The notes: generated by a model not told the origin, from the sequence alone. A stretch of DNA of 44,199 bases from SXXH01 sp041165735 (GCA_046341775.1 JBKDQQ010000003.1:1-44199); one strand, 5' to 3'; shown: positions 25,040 through 33,550, numbered from the stretch's first letter. Numbers and translations: made by a program.

Positions 25040-25444
25040 ATGGACGCCAACCTCACGCTCGGCCTGCTGGCTCAATCGACTCGAACCGCCGCCCAGGGGC
25101 CGGACCTGACGCGCTACCTGCTGGTGTGCGTGCTGCTGCTGCTCGCGTTGGGCCTCTTGGCCTTCGGCTTCAAGAAGCTGGTGGCGGGGGCGGTGCGGGC
25201 GCGCGCCGAGAAGCGCTCGTTGCAGGTCCTCGACCTGATGCCGCTCGGCGGCAAGCAGCGCCTCGCGGTGGTGCGCTGCTACGACCGGACGTTCGCGTTG
25301 GGCCTGGGCGAGAAGGAGATCGCGCTGATCGCGGAGCTCGACCCCGTGGTGGCGCCCGCGCGCGAAGCGGGATCGACCAAGGTGGACGCGGACGCGTTCA
25401 GCAAGGTGTTCTCGAGGCTGCGCGGCAAGGAGGGGATGGCGTGA
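25040..25444 (+). CDS. fliO: Flagellar export gate assembly protein FliO
   Basis: The 134-residue protein has one transmembrane helix (YLLVCVLLLLALGLLAFGFKKLV, about 26-48) and the FliO cytoplasmic domain with LQVLDLMPLGGKQRLAVVRCYDRTFALGLGEKEIALIAEL. FliO helps assemble the FliP5-FliR complex. It is the first gene of the operon driven by the sigma-54 promoter, and its stop overlaps the fliP GTG (GTGA). The ATG at 25040 lies only 18 bases after the -12 box. Confidence 0.9.
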   Translation: MDANLTLGLLAQSTRTAAQGPDLTRYLLVCVLLLLALGLLAFGFKKLVAGAVRARAEKRSLQVLDLMPLGGKQRLAVVRCYDRTFALGLGEKEIALIAELDPVVAPAREAGSTKVDADAFSKVFSRLRGKEGMA

Positions 25445-26253
25445 AGGACCTACTGCGCATCCTGCTGATCGCGGCCATCCTGGCGCTGCCTTCGTTCGCC
25501 CAGGACGGCGCGAGCGTCGCCGCGGCCGCCGAGCCCCTGGCGAACTTCGCCGGGGTCGCGCCCATGCAGGGTCCGGTCCCGACCGGCGCCATGGACGGCC
25601 GCATGGCGACCGCGGTGGAGATCGCGGTCCTCCTGACGGTGTTGTCGCTGCTGCCCGCGATCCTCGTCACGGTCACCAGCTTCACGCGCATCGTGATCGT
25701 GCTGTCGTTCGTGCGCCGCGCGATGGGCGTCAACGAGCTGCCGCCGAACCCGGTCATCATCGGCCTCGCGCTGTTCCTGACGAGCTTCGTCATGGCGCCG
25801 GTCGCCGAACGCGTGTGGGACAAGGCCTACCTGCCGTACAAGGCGCAGGAGATCTCGATGGAGCAGGCGGGGGAGAACGCCTGGGTCGAGCTGCGCGGCT
25901 TCCTGCTGGCGAACACGCGCCAGAGCGAGATCGACCTGTTCGTCGAGATGGCGAAGCTGCCGGAGCCTCCGCCCGAGGACGTGGCCGCGGGCGTCGAGCC
26001 GGAGCTGCCGCTGCGCGTGGTGGTGCCGGCCTTCGTGCTCTCGGAGCTCAAGACCGCGTTCCAGATGGGCTTCCTGCTGTTCCTGCCCTTCCTCGTCATC
26101 GACCTCGTGGTGTCCAGCATCCTGCTGTCGATGGGCATGTTCATGCTGCCGCCGGTGATGATCTCGACGCCGTTCAAGATCCTCGTCTTCGTGCTCGTCG
26201 ACGGCTGGCACCTCGTGTGCGAGTCGCTCGTGACCTCCTTCCAGGTGTCGTGA
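25441..26253 (+). CDS. fliP: Flagellar export gate protein FliP
   Basis: The 270-residue protein has a cleavable signal peptide (LLRILLIAAILALPSFAQ) and the FliP signature helices: SLLPAILVTVTSFTRIVIVLSFVRRAMGVNELPPNPVIIGLALFLTSFVM. The C-terminal block VVPAFVLSELKTAFQMGFLLFLPFLVIDLVVSSILLSMGMFMLPPVMISTPFKILVFVLVDGWHLV is nearly universal. FliP pentamers form the core of the export channel. The GTG at 25441 overlaps the fliO stop; no other start keeps the signal peptide at the N terminus. Confidence 0.96.
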   Translation: MKDLLRILLIAAILALPSFAQDGASVAAAAEPLANFAGVAPMQGPVPTGAMDGRMATAVEIAVLLTVLSLLPAILVTVTSFTRIVIVLSFVRRAMGVNELPPNPVIIGLALFLTSFVMAPVAERVWDKAYLPYKAQEISMEQAGENAWVELRGFLLANTRQSEIDLFVEMAKLPEPPPEDVAAGVEPELPLRVVVPAFVLSELKTAFQMGFLLFLPFLVIDLVVSSILLSMGMFMLPPVMISTPFKILVFVLVDGWHLVCESLVTSFQVS

Positions 26254-26257
26254 CGCG

Positions 26258-26533
26258 ATGGACCTCGAACTCCAACTGACCGACCTGGCGCGCGACCTGC
26301 TGCTGACGACCATCGTGCTTTCGGGGCCGGTGCTCGTGGTCGGCCTCGTGGTCGGCTTGCTCGTCAGCCTGTTCCAGGCGCTGACCAGCGTGCAGGAGCA
26401 GACGATGTCGCTCATCCCCAAGATGCTCGCGACCATGCTGGTCGTGCTGCTGCTGCTGGCGCCGGCGCTGCAGCTGATGCGCGACTACACGGAACGCGTC
26501 CTGTCCCAACTCGTGAGCTTCGGGCTGTCGTGA
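26258..26533 (+). CDS. fliQ: Flagellar export gate protein FliQ
   Basis: The 91-residue protein has two transmembrane helices and the FliQ signature (LTTIVLSGPVLVVGLVVGLLVSLFQALTSVQEQTMSLIPKMLATMLVVLLLLAP). FliQ packs around FliP/FliR in the export gate. Standard length 89-91. It starts 4 bases after fliP and its stop overlaps the fliR start. Confidence 0.96.
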   Translation: MDLELQLTDLARDLLLTTIVLSGPVLVVGLVVGLLVSLFQALTSVQEQTMSLIPKMLATMLVVLLLLAPALQLMRDYTERVLSQLVSFGLS

Positions 26534-27309
26534 TGGAGCTCGCCTTGCAGCCCGGGATGCTCGAGGCCTTCGGCCTGCACGCCGCGCGCGCGGCGGCGCT
26601 GGTCGTGGGCGCGCCGCTGCTCGGCAGCGGCACGGGCTTCTCGGCCTACAAGGTGGCGCTGATCATGGGGTTGGCGCTGCTGCTGCACGGCGCCCACGGG
26701 CAGCCGCTGGCGGAGCAGCCGGGCGCCATCGAGTACGGCGTGCTCGTGCTGCGCGAGGTGGTCATCGGGCTGGCGCTGGCGTTCACGCTGCACATCGTGC
26801 TCGTGGCGGTGCGCGTGGCCGGCGAGATGGTCGGCCACGAGATGGGCTTCAACATGGCCTCGATCGTCGACCCCGCCACGGGCGTCAACACGCCGGTCGT
26901 CACCCAGCTCTGGGAGATCTTCTTCTACCTCGGCCTGCTGGCGGTCGACGGGCACCACCTGCTGCTGCGCGGGCTGGCCTCGAGCTTCGAGCGCGCCCCG
27001 GTGGGCGTGGTCTCCTTCTCGCAGGATCTGCACGTGCTCGCGGGCGGGATGTTCGTGCAGATGTTCGAGGCGGGGCTCGTCTTCGCGGCTCCGATGCTCG
27101 TGCTCCTGTTCACCTTGAGCGTGCTGATGGGCGTGCTGGCGCGGCTCGTGCCGCAGCTCAACGTCAACGAGCTGGGCTTCACGGCGCGCGTGGCCGTGGG
27201 GCTGGTCGCGCTCCTGGCGTTCGTGCCGCTGCTCGCTCCGGCGCTCTCGCGCCTGTACGAGGGGCTCGACGACGGCATCGGACGCACGCTGGACGCGCTG
27301 GGTGGTTGA
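26530..27309 (+). CDS. fliR: Flagellar export gate protein FliR
   Basis: The 259-residue integral membrane protein has several helices and FliR features: FGLHAARAAALVVGAPLLGSG, VGHEMGFNMASIVDPATGVNTPVVTQLWEIFFYLGLLAVDGHHLLLRGLASSF and the C-terminal LGVLARLVPQLNVNELGF-like block. It starts at GTG 26530 overlapping the fliQ stop (GTGA) or, one codon later, at ATG 26533; both are compatible with the family. It is followed by flhB after 3 bases. Confidence 0.95.
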   Translation: MMELALQPGMLEAFGLHAARAAALVVGAPLLGSGTGFSAYKVALIMGLALLLHGAHGQPLAEQPGAIEYGVLVLREVVIGLALAFTLHIVLVAVRVAGEMVGHEMGFNMASIVDPATGVNTPVVTQLWEIFFYLGLLAVDGHHLLLRGLASSFERAPVGVVSFSQDLHVLAGGMFVQMFEAGLVFAAPMLVLLFTLSVLMGVLARLVPQLNVNELGFTARVAVGLVALLAFVPLLAPALSRLYEGLDDGIGRTLDALGG

Positions 27310-27312
27310 TCC

Positions 27313-28428
27313 ATGGCCGAGAACGACGACGACAAGGACGACAAGACCGAGGAAGCCACCCCAAGGCGGCGCGACGAAGCGCGCGAACAGGGGCAGGTGG
27401 CCTTGTCGCAGGACGTGATCGGCGCGGCTTCCCTGCTCGTCGCCGTGCTCGCGCTCATGTTCGGCGGCGCGCAACTGGCGGCGGCGACGGGCGCCTTGAT
27501 CGACGGGTCCATCGCGCTGCTGCCCGAATGGGGCGCGGCTTCCTTCGACGAGCAGATGGTCTCCGGCTGGTTCTGGGCCGCCGCGCAGGGCGTCGCGCTG
27601 CCCGCCGCGCTGGTGGTCGCGCCGCTGTTCGTCGCGGGGCTCTTGGGCGGCTACGGCCAGGTGGGCTTCCGCATGGCGCCCAAGGCGATCGCCCCGGACG
27701 CCAACAAGATCAACCCGGCCAGCGGCCTGAAGCGCATCTTCGGCATGCGCGCCGTCATGCGCACGACCACCGCGACGCTGAAGATCGTCGCCATCACCGC
27801 GGCCGTCTCGATCACCGCGTGGTCGTCGCTGCCGGCCTTGTCGGCCTTGCCCGGCAACGATCTCGGGCCGGTGCTCTCCGCGGCGGGGTGGTTCGTCTTG
27901 CGCTGCGTCTCGGCCGCGCTGGTCGCCGCGGTGGCGATCGCCGGCCTCGACTGGTTCTGGACGCGCCGCCAGCACGACAACGAGCTCAAGATGTCGAAGA
28001 AGGACATCAAGGACGAGCACAAGCAGACCGAAGGCGATCCGCACATCAAGGCCAAGATCCGCGCCGTGCAACGCGAGATGGCGCGTCGCCGCATGATGGC
28101 CGACGTGCCCAAGGCCACCGTCGTCGTGACGAACCCCACGCACTACGCGGTCGCGCTGCGCTGGGACGAGGCCGAGGGCGCGCGCCTCGGGCGCACGGCT
28201 CCGTGGGTGGTCGCCAAGGGCGTCGACGCCGTGGCGCAGCGGATCAAGGCGGTCGCCGCCGAGCACGAGGTGGTGCTGTACGAGGACGTGCCGCTGGCGC
28301 GCGCGCTGCACCGCCAGGTCGAGATCGGGGACCAGGTGCCCGAAGGCTACTACGAGGCCGTCGCCGCGGTGCTGGCCTACGTCTACCGCGTGAAGGGCCT
28401 CGCGCCCGCCGCCGCGCAAGGAAGCTGA
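27313..28428 (+). CDS. flhB: Flagellar export switch protein FlhB
   Basis: The 371-residue protein has an acidic/basic N terminus (DKTEEATPRRRDEAREQGQV, the FlhB/YscU signature) and four transmembrane helices. Its cytoplasmic domain carries the autocleavage motif Asn274-Pro275-Thr276-His277 (VVVTNPTHYAVAL). Cleavage switches export from rod/hook to filament substrates. The linker DELKMSKKDIKDEHKQTEGDPHIK is typical. Length is normal. Confidence 0.97.
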   Translation: MAENDDDKDDKTEEATPRRRDEAREQGQVALSQDVIGAASLLVAVLALMFGGAQLAAATGALIDGSIALLPEWGAASFDEQMVSGWFWAAAQGVALPAALVVAPLFVAGLLGGYGQVGFRMAPKAIAPDANKINPASGLKRIFGMRAVMRTTTATLKIVAITAAVSITAWSSLPALSALPGNDLGPVLSAAGWFVLRCVSAALVAAVAIAGLDWFWTRRQHDNELKMSKKDIKDEHKQTEGDPHIKAKIRAVQREMARRRMMADVPKATVVVTNPTHYAVALRWDEAEGARLGRTAPWVVAKGVDAVAQRIKAVAAEHEVVLYEDVPLARALHRQVEIGDQVPEGYYEAVAAVLAYVYRVKGLAPAAAQGS

Positions 28429-28431
28429 TCC

Positions 28432-30525
28432 ATGGCCGAATCCGCCACCAACGAGGTCCGCGACGCGGGCGCCTTCCTCAAGCGCTGGGCCGACGCGCTG
28501 CTCGCCATCGGCGTGATGGGCATGCTCGTCACGCTGATCGTGCCCGTCGCGCCCTGGGTGCTCGACGGGTTGCTCGCGATCAACCTGGCCGTTTCGCTCC
28601 TGCTGCTGCTGGTGGTGATCAACGCCAAGAGCGCCGCGGAGCTGAACACCTTCCCGACGATCCTGCTGTTCACGACGCTGTTCCGCCTGGGGCTCAACGT
28701 CGCCAGCACCAGGTTGATCCTCACCTCCGGGGACGGCGGCAGGATCATCGAGGCCTTCGGCCACTACGTCGCCGGCGACAACCTGGCGGTCGGACTGGTG
28801 GTGTTCCTGATCCTCGTGGTGATCCAGTTCGTGGTCATCACCAAGGGCTCGGGCCGCGTCAGCGAAGTCGCCGCGCGCTTCGTGCTCGACGCCATGCCCG
28901 GCAAGCAGATGGCGATCGACGCCGACCTGAACGCCGGCATGATCGACGCGGACGAGGCGCGCCGCCGCCGCGCGGCCGTGGCCACCGAAGCCGAGTTCTA
29001 CGGCGCGATGGACGGCGCCTCGAAGTTCGTGCGCGGCGACGCCATCGCCGGATTGATCATCACGGCCCTCAACCTCGTCGGAGGCATCGCGCTCGGCAGC
29101 TTCGCTGGCATGGAGGTGGCCGAGGCGGTCGACAAGTACTCGAAGCTCTCGATCGGCGACGGACTCGTGTCGCAGATCCCGGCCCTCTTCGTGTCGACCG
29201 CCGCGGCGGTGCTCGTGACGAAGAGCAACAGCGAACGCACGCTGGGCACGAACCTCTTCGCGCAGGTCGGCGGACGGCCCAAGGCGACCCTGATCGCCGC
29301 GGGCATGCTGTTCGTGGTGGGGTTGCTGCCGGGACTGCCGCCGCTGCCGTTCTGGGTGCTGGCGACGGTGCTGGTCCTCATGTGGCGCGCGACGCGCGGC
29401 AAGGAGGGCGCGGAGGAGTTGTTCGCCGCGCCGTCGACCGCCAAGGTCCCGGCCGCGGGGGGCGAGCCCGCCGCGAAGGAGGAGCAGAAGGTCGAGGAGC
29501 TGCTGGCGGTCGACCGCGTGTCGCTCGAGATCGGCTTCAAGCTCATCCCGCTGGTGCAGGACAAGGGCGGAGCGGGGATCCTCGACCACGTGCAGCAACT
29601 GCGCAAGCGGTTCGCGCTGAAGGAGGGGATCGTGCTGCCCCCGGTGCGCATCAAGGACAACATCCGCCTCGCGCCCAACGGCTACCGCGTGCTCGTCGGC
29701 GGCCACGAGGTGGCCCATGGCGAGATCGAACCCGGGCAGTTCCTCGCCATGGACGGCGGCGGCGCCAGCGGCAAGGTGCGCGGCAAGGAGACCCGCGACC
29801 CCGCCTTCGGCCTGCCGGCGTGGTGGATCGCGGAATCCGCGCGCGACGAGGCCGAGGTGCGCGGCTACACCGTCGTCGATCCGACCAGCGTGCTGGTGAC
29901 GCATCTCGCGGAGACGCTGCGCGCGCAGATCGGCGAGATCCTGACGCGCGACGACGTGAAGGAGATGGTCGACGCCGTCAAGAAGAACTCGCCCGCGGTC
30001 GTCGACGAGCTCGTCCCGTCGAAGATGAGCTACGGCGACGTGCAGCGCGTCCTGCGCGGCCTGCTGCGCGAAGGCGTCTCCGTGCGCAACCTGCCGGCGA
30101 TCCTCGAGGCCTGCGCCGACAACGCCGGCAAGACCAAGGACACCGAGCAGATGGTCGAGCTGGTGCGCATGCGCCTGGCGCGCGCGCTGGTCGAGTCGCA
30201 CGCCGACCGCGACGGCGTCGTGCACGCGGTCACGCTCGATCCCGACATCGAGAACAAGCTCGCCGCCGCGGTGAACGGCGGCGGTCCCGAGGGCGCGGCA
30301 GTGAACCCGGCCTGGCTGCAGAAGTTGATGGAGCGCACGGCCGCGGCCGTCGCCACGTCGACCAAGGGCGGCAAGGACGTGGTGATCCTCGCGCGCTCCA
30401 ACGTGCGCCGCTTCCTGACGGAGCTGGCGCGCAGTTCGCTGCCCAAGGTCGCGGTGCTCTCCTACAACGAGGTCGCGCCCGCCCGTTCGATCCAGACGAC
30501 CGCCATCGTGCGGATGGAGGACTAG
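28432..30525 (+). CDS. flhA: Flagellar export gate protein FlhA
   Basis: The 697-residue protein has an N-terminal eight-helix membrane domain with the FHIPEP-family loop (AKSAAELNTFPTILLFTTLFRLGLNVASTRLIL and VSEVAARFVLDAMPGKQMAIDADLNAGMIDADEARRRR). The C-terminal cytoplasmic domain (ESARDEAEVRGYTVVDPTSVLVTHLAETLR...) binds chaperone-cargo. FlhA forms the nonameric ring of the export gate. It starts 3 bases after flhB and ends 3 bases before flhF. Confidence 0.97.
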   Translation: MAESATNEVRDAGAFLKRWADALLAIGVMGMLVTLIVPVAPWVLDGLLAINLAVSLLLLLVVINAKSAAELNTFPTILLFTTLFRLGLNVASTRLILTSGDGGRIIEAFGHYVAGDNLAVGLVVFLILVVIQFVVITKGSGRVSEVAARFVLDAMPGKQMAIDADLNAGMIDADEARRRRAAVATEAEFYGAMDGASKFVRGDAIAGLIITALNLVGGIALGSFAGMEVAEAVDKYSKLSIGDGLVSQIPALFVSTAAAVLVTKSNSERTLGTNLFAQVGGRPKATLIAAGMLFVVGLLPGLPPLPFWVLATVLVLMWRATRGKEGAEELFAAPSTAKVPAAGGEPAAKEEQKVEELLAVDRVSLEIGFKLIPLVQDKGGAGILDHVQQLRKRFALKEGIVLPPVRIKDNIRLAPNGYRVLVGGHEVAHGEIEPGQFLAMDGGGASGKVRGKETRDPAFGLPAWWIAESARDEAEVRGYTVVDPTSVLVTHLAETLRAQIGEILTRDDVKEMVDAVKKNSPAVVDELVPSKMSYGDVQRVLRGLLREGVSVRNLPAILEACADNAGKTKDTEQMVELVRMRLARALVESHADRDGVVHAVTLDPDIENKLAAAVNGGGPEGAAVNPAWLQKLMERTAAAVATSTKGGKDVVILARSNVRRFLTELARSSLPKVAVLSYNEVAPARSIQTTAIVRMED

Positions 30526-30528
30526 AGC

Positions 30529-31461
30529 ATGCACATCGATCGCATCGTGGGACGTTCCCTGCTCGACGCCTTGCAGCGTGCGCGAACGGCGCACGGCGAG
30601 GCCGCCGTCGTCCTGTCGCAGGAAGTCCTCCAGGGAGGAGACGTGGCGCTGGCCGTCGCCGTGCGCCAAGTCGCCGCCGCCGCGCCCGCGAGACCGCGGC
30701 GCGATCCGCTGCGGGAAGCCTGCGCGCGACTCGCGGCCCGCGGCGCCAGCGAGGCCTTCGTCGAACGCGTGCGCGCAGCGGCGTCGGCGCGCGCGGGGGA
30801 AGGACACGCGATGGACCTCGTCGCCGAGGCGCTCTCCGCCCTGCATCCGACCGTGCCGCTGCCGCGCGTCTCCGGCGCGACGCACATCGTGGCCTTCGCC
30901 GGCCCGACCGGCGCGGGCAAGACGAGCCTCGTCGCGCGACTGGCGCGGCGCCGCGCCGCCGCCGGCCGCAAGGTCGCGCTGGCGTCGCTGGACGCGGAAC
31001 GCCCGGGTGGTTGCGAGCCCCTGCTGCAGGCGGCCGCGGCCGCCGGCCTGCCCTTCGTCGCGCCGCGCGGCGACCACGCGCTCGAGATCGCCGACCTCTA
31101 CGGCGCGGACATGGTGCTGGTCGACACGGCGGGCGATGCGCGCTCCGACGCCGCCAAGCTCGCGCCGCTCTCGAAGGGCGCCTCGTCGAAGCTGCGCTTC
31201 GCCGCGCAGCTCGTGCTGCCGGCCACCGCTTCGCGCGACGCGCTGGCGGACGCCGCCGCGCGCTTCGCCCCGCTGGCTCCGATCGCCTGCTCGATCACCA
31301 AGCTCGACGAATGCGCCCGGCCCGCTCCGGTGCTCGAGTTCGCGCTCGAACGCGGCCTGCCGGTGGCGTTCTACTCCGACGCGCCCGGCCTCGAACGCGG
31401 CCTGCATCGCGCCGCGCCGGACCACGCCGCCGATCTCCTCCTGCGCGGGAGCTTGTCGTGA
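30529..31461 (+). CDS. flhF: Flagellar GTPase FlhF (SRP-type)
   Basis: The 310-residue SRP-GTPase has a basic N domain and a G domain with P-loop GPTGAGKTSLVARLA (about residues 124-138), a DTAGD switch and the TKLDE guanine-specificity box. FlhF marks the site of flagellar assembly, usually a pole. It is at the short end of the family (N-terminal B domain reduced). It is followed by flhG, its regulator, as in polar flagellates. The ATG is at 30529. Confidence 0.93.
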   Translation: MHIDRIVGRSLLDALQRARTAHGEAAVVLSQEVLQGGDVALAVAVRQVAAAAPARPRRDPLREACARLAARGASEAFVERVRAAASARAGEGHAMDLVAEALSALHPTVPLPRVSGATHIVAFAGPTGAGKTSLVARLARRRAAAGRKVALASLDAERPGGCEPLLQAAAAAGLPFVAPRGDHALEIADLYGADMVLVDTAGDARSDAAKLAPLSKGASSKLRFAAQLVLPATASRDALADAAARFAPLAPIACSITKLDECARPAPVLEFALERGLPVAFYSDAPGLERGLHRAAPDHAADLLLRGSLS

Positions 31462-31478
31462 ACCACGGAAGGAAGCAC

Positions 31479-32297
31479 ATGGAGACGTTCGTCGCCGCGC
31501 GCAGGGCCCCCATCGTCGCAGTCACGGGCGGCAAGGGCGGCGTGGGCAAGACCATGCTGGCCGTCAACGCGGCGCTCGCCGTGGCGCGCACCGGCAGGCG
31601 CGTGCTGCTGGTGGATCTCGATCTGGGCCTGGCCGACGTGGGCGTGCTGCTCGGACGCTCGCCCGTCGCCACGATCGAGGACGTCCTCGCCTCCGACCTC
31701 GATCCGCGCGCGGCGCTGGTGCAAGTCGCGCCGGGGCTCGACGCCCTGTGCGGCGGAGGCGGCGACCTCGGGATGGCGGACCTCGCCTCGCCCGCGCGCA
31801 CGCGCATCGTCGGGCTCTTGAAGGAGCTCGCGCGCGAGTACGACCTCGTCCTGTGCGACGGCGCCGCGGGCATCGGCCCGGACGCGCTGCACTTCCTCGC
31901 CGCGGCGGACCATGTCGTGCTGGTGACGACGCCTGATCCGGCGGCGCTCACCGACGCCTACGGGCTGGTCAAGGCCCTGGACGCCTACGGCGAGCAGCAC
32001 GGCCGCGAGATCCCCACGCCGGAGGTGGTCGTGAACCGCGCGGCATCGCCCGAGGAGGCGGATGGCGTCGCCACGCGCCTGCGGGCCGTGTGCGAGCGCT
32101 TCCTGTCGCGTTCGCCCAAGTCCGCGGGGTGGTTGCCGGCCTCCGGCCTGGTGGAGCTCGCCTGCCGCGTGCAGCGGCCCTTCGCGGCCGACGGCCAGGT
32201 CCCCGGCCTGCTCGGCACGTGCATCGCGCGCCTCGCCGCCCGCTTCGAGCGCCTGTGCCCGGAACGGGAAGCCCTTTCCACCTGCTCAAGGGCCTGA
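31479..32297 (+). CDS. flhG: MinD-like ATPase FlhG/YlxH
   Basis: The 272-residue ParA/MinD ATPase has the deviant Walker A KGGVGKT (residues 19-25), VDLDLGLADVGVLLG and the switch region LVLCDGAAGIG. FlhG limits flagellar number and place by stimulating FlhF GTPase. The ATG at 31479 is preferred because GGAAGGA (31468-31474) precedes it at good distance. An in-frame GTG at 31458 overlapping the flhF stop is the alternative and would add 7 residues. The usual C-terminal membrane-targeting helix is weak (LGTCIARLAARFERLC). Confidence 0.92.
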   Translation: METFVAARRAPIVAVTGGKGGVGKTMLAVNAALAVARTGRRVLLVDLDLGLADVGVLLGRSPVATIEDVLASDLDPRAALVQVAPGLDALCGGGGDLGMADLASPARTRIVGLLKELAREYDLVLCDGAAGIGPDALHFLAAADHVVLVTTPDPAALTDAYGLVKALDAYGEQHGREIPTPEVVVNRAASPEEADGVATRLRAVCERFLSRSPKSAGWLPASGLVELACRVQRPFAADGQVPGLLGTCIARLAARFERLCPEREALSTCSRA

Positions 32298-32302
32298 CCG
32301 CC

Positions 32303-32533
32303 GTGATCGACAACAGGAAGGACGGCCTGCGGGCCAGCTGGTCGGTCGCCGGGACGCACGTCGCGGTCGCCGGAGCCGCGCTGGTGGCGCTGGTGTCGCT
32401 CTTCGCCCGCGTGCCCGTGTGGCTCGCGTGCCTGCGGGGCCTCGCGGCCTTCGCGGTCGCGCTGGTCGTGGTGCGCGCCGCCGGAGCGGCGATGGAACGG
32501 CGCACGAAGCCCGCCACCGTCAAGAAGGCTTGA
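32303..32533 (+). CDS. Small two-helix membrane protein between flhG and fliA
   Basis: A 76-residue ORF starts at GTG 32303, five bases after flhG. It has two hydrophobic helices (VAVAGAALVALVSLFARV and LACLRGLAAFAVALVVVRAAG) and a basic C-terminal tail (MERRTKPATVKKA). A small membrane protein at this spot is unrecognised; the reading frame is supported by position in the operon and by the hydrophobic pattern. A longer ORF from 32090 in the same frame is shadow of flhG. Confidence 0.55.
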   Translation: MIDNRKDGLRASWSVAGTHVAVAGAALVALVSLFARVPVWLACLRGLAAFAVALVVVRAAGAAMERRTKPATVKKA

Positions 32534-32537
32534 CACC

Positions 32538-32567
32538 ATGGAGCAGCCGGGAGCACTAGGTGCCTGA
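32538..32567 (+). other. Nine-codon mini-ORF overlapping the fliA start
   Basis: ATG at 32538 opens a 9-residue frame that stops at TGA 32565-32567, inside the first codons of fliA (start 32560, another frame). Ribosomes ending there could re-initiate at fliA. It may be chance; no ribosome-binding site stronger than AAGG is present. Confidence 0.3.
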
Positions 32568-33300
32568 GTACCACACGATGCGCGCGGGCGCGATGACGCC
32601 CGCCGAGCGCGACGCGCTCGTGCTCGAGCACATGCCCTTGTTGAAGCACGTGGTCGGACGCATGGGCGTGCCGCGCGGCATGGAACGCGAGGACCTCGCG
32701 GGGTACGGCATGATCGGCCTGCTGCAGGCGGCCGACAGCTGGGATCCGGCGCGCGGCTTGAAGTTCTCGACCTACGCCTACCCGAGGATCCGCGGCGCGG
32801 TGCTCGACGAGCTGCGCCGGCGCGACGCGTTGACGCGCGACGGTCGCGAGACGCTGCGCGCCATCGAAGGCTGCATCCAGGGCCGCCTGATGGCGGGCGA
32901 GATCGCGCCGACGCCCGAGGAGATCGCCGCCGAGCTCGGCATGGAGGCCGAGGAGGTCGAGGCTTGCCTGGCCGAGGCGCGCGCGGCCCAGGAGTGCTCG
33001 CTGGACGGCGAGGCGGGCGAGGGACGGGAGGGACTGGCCGCGCTGCTCTCCGATCCGCGCTGCGACGATCCGCAGGGCTCGGCCGAGTTCGAGGAGCAGA
33101 AGCAACTGCTCGTCGAGGCCATCCACGAGCTGCCCGAGCAGGAGAAGAGCGTCATCACGCTGTACTGGGCCGAGGGCCTGCTCCTCAAGGAGATCGCCGC
33201 GATCCTCGGCGTGACCGAATCGCGCGTCAGCCAGATCCACGGCGCCGCCATCTACCGCCTCAACCGGCGCTTCGCGCGCACCAACGGAGGCCAGGCCTGA
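32560..33300 (+). CDS. fliA: Flagellar sigma factor FliA (sigma-28)
   Basis: The 246-residue sigma-70 family protein has region 2 (HMPLLKHVVGRMGVPRGMEREDLAGYGMIGLLQAADSWDPARGLKFSTYAYPRIRGAVLDELRRRD). Region 3 (TPEEIAAELGMEAEEVEACL) and region 4 (LPEQEKSVITLYWAEGLLLKEIAAILGVTESRVSQIHGAAIYRL) follow. The layout and AYPRIRGAVLDELR are typical of the FliA/WhiG group. It would transcribe fliD, flagellins and flgM. A GGGAG box precedes GTG 32560; ATG 32578 is a possible shorter start. Confidence 0.95.
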   Translation: MPEYHTMRAGAMTPAERDALVLEHMPLLKHVVGRMGVPRGMEREDLAGYGMIGLLQAADSWDPARGLKFSTYAYPRIRGAVLDELRRRDALTRDGRETLRAIEGCIQGRLMAGEIAPTPEEIAAELGMEAEEVEACLAEARAAQECSLDGEAGEGREGLAALLSDPRCDDPQGSAEFEEQKQLLVEAIHELPEQEKSVITLYWAEGLLLKEIAAILGVTESRVSQIHGAAIYRLNRRFARTNGGQA

Positions 33301-33302
33301 AC

Positions 33303-33521
33303 ATGGAATCCCGCATCCTCAAGCACGACAAGATCGTCGACGCCACCGGTCCCTTGCCGGCCGCGACGCGCCCTGCGGCGCCGTCGACGCACGCCAAGCG
33401 CGCGCGCCTCGTCGAGGTCGACGGCGTCGTGCGCGCCATCGAATGCACCTGCTCCTGCGGCGAGACCACCTTGCTGGAACTGGAGTACCCCTCGGACGCG
33501 CGCAAGCCGTCCACCAAGTGA
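33303..33521 (+). CDS. Small Cys-rich protein (CxCxxG...E) following fliA
   Basis: The 72-residue protein starts two bases after the fliA stop. It contains a basic segment (THAKRARLVEVDGVVRAIE) and one compact motif CTCSCGETTLLELEYP, with three Cys in the pattern C-x-C-x-C, a possible metal site if it pairs with another chain. No known family recognised. Its place in the operon suggests it is translated with FliA and might be a regulator of it (inference). Confidence 0.6.
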   Translation: MESRILKHDKIVDATGPLPAATRPAAPSTHAKRARLVEVDGVVRAIECTCSCGETTLLELEYPSDARKPSTK

Positions 33522-33550
33522 CCGCCCAAGCGATGTCCGGAGCACACGCC

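Noticed and set aside
26485..31425. Very long open frame (1646 codons) on the minus strand across fliQ-flhF
   Set aside because: It is antisense to six recognisable export genes, has His/Arg/Asp-rich shadow composition and no domain; long antisense frames are expected at this GC content.
27306..32297. 1663-codon plus-strand open frame
   Set aside because: Only its 3' end (31479-32297, flhG) is real; the rest is an out-of-frame reading of flhB, flhA and flhF.
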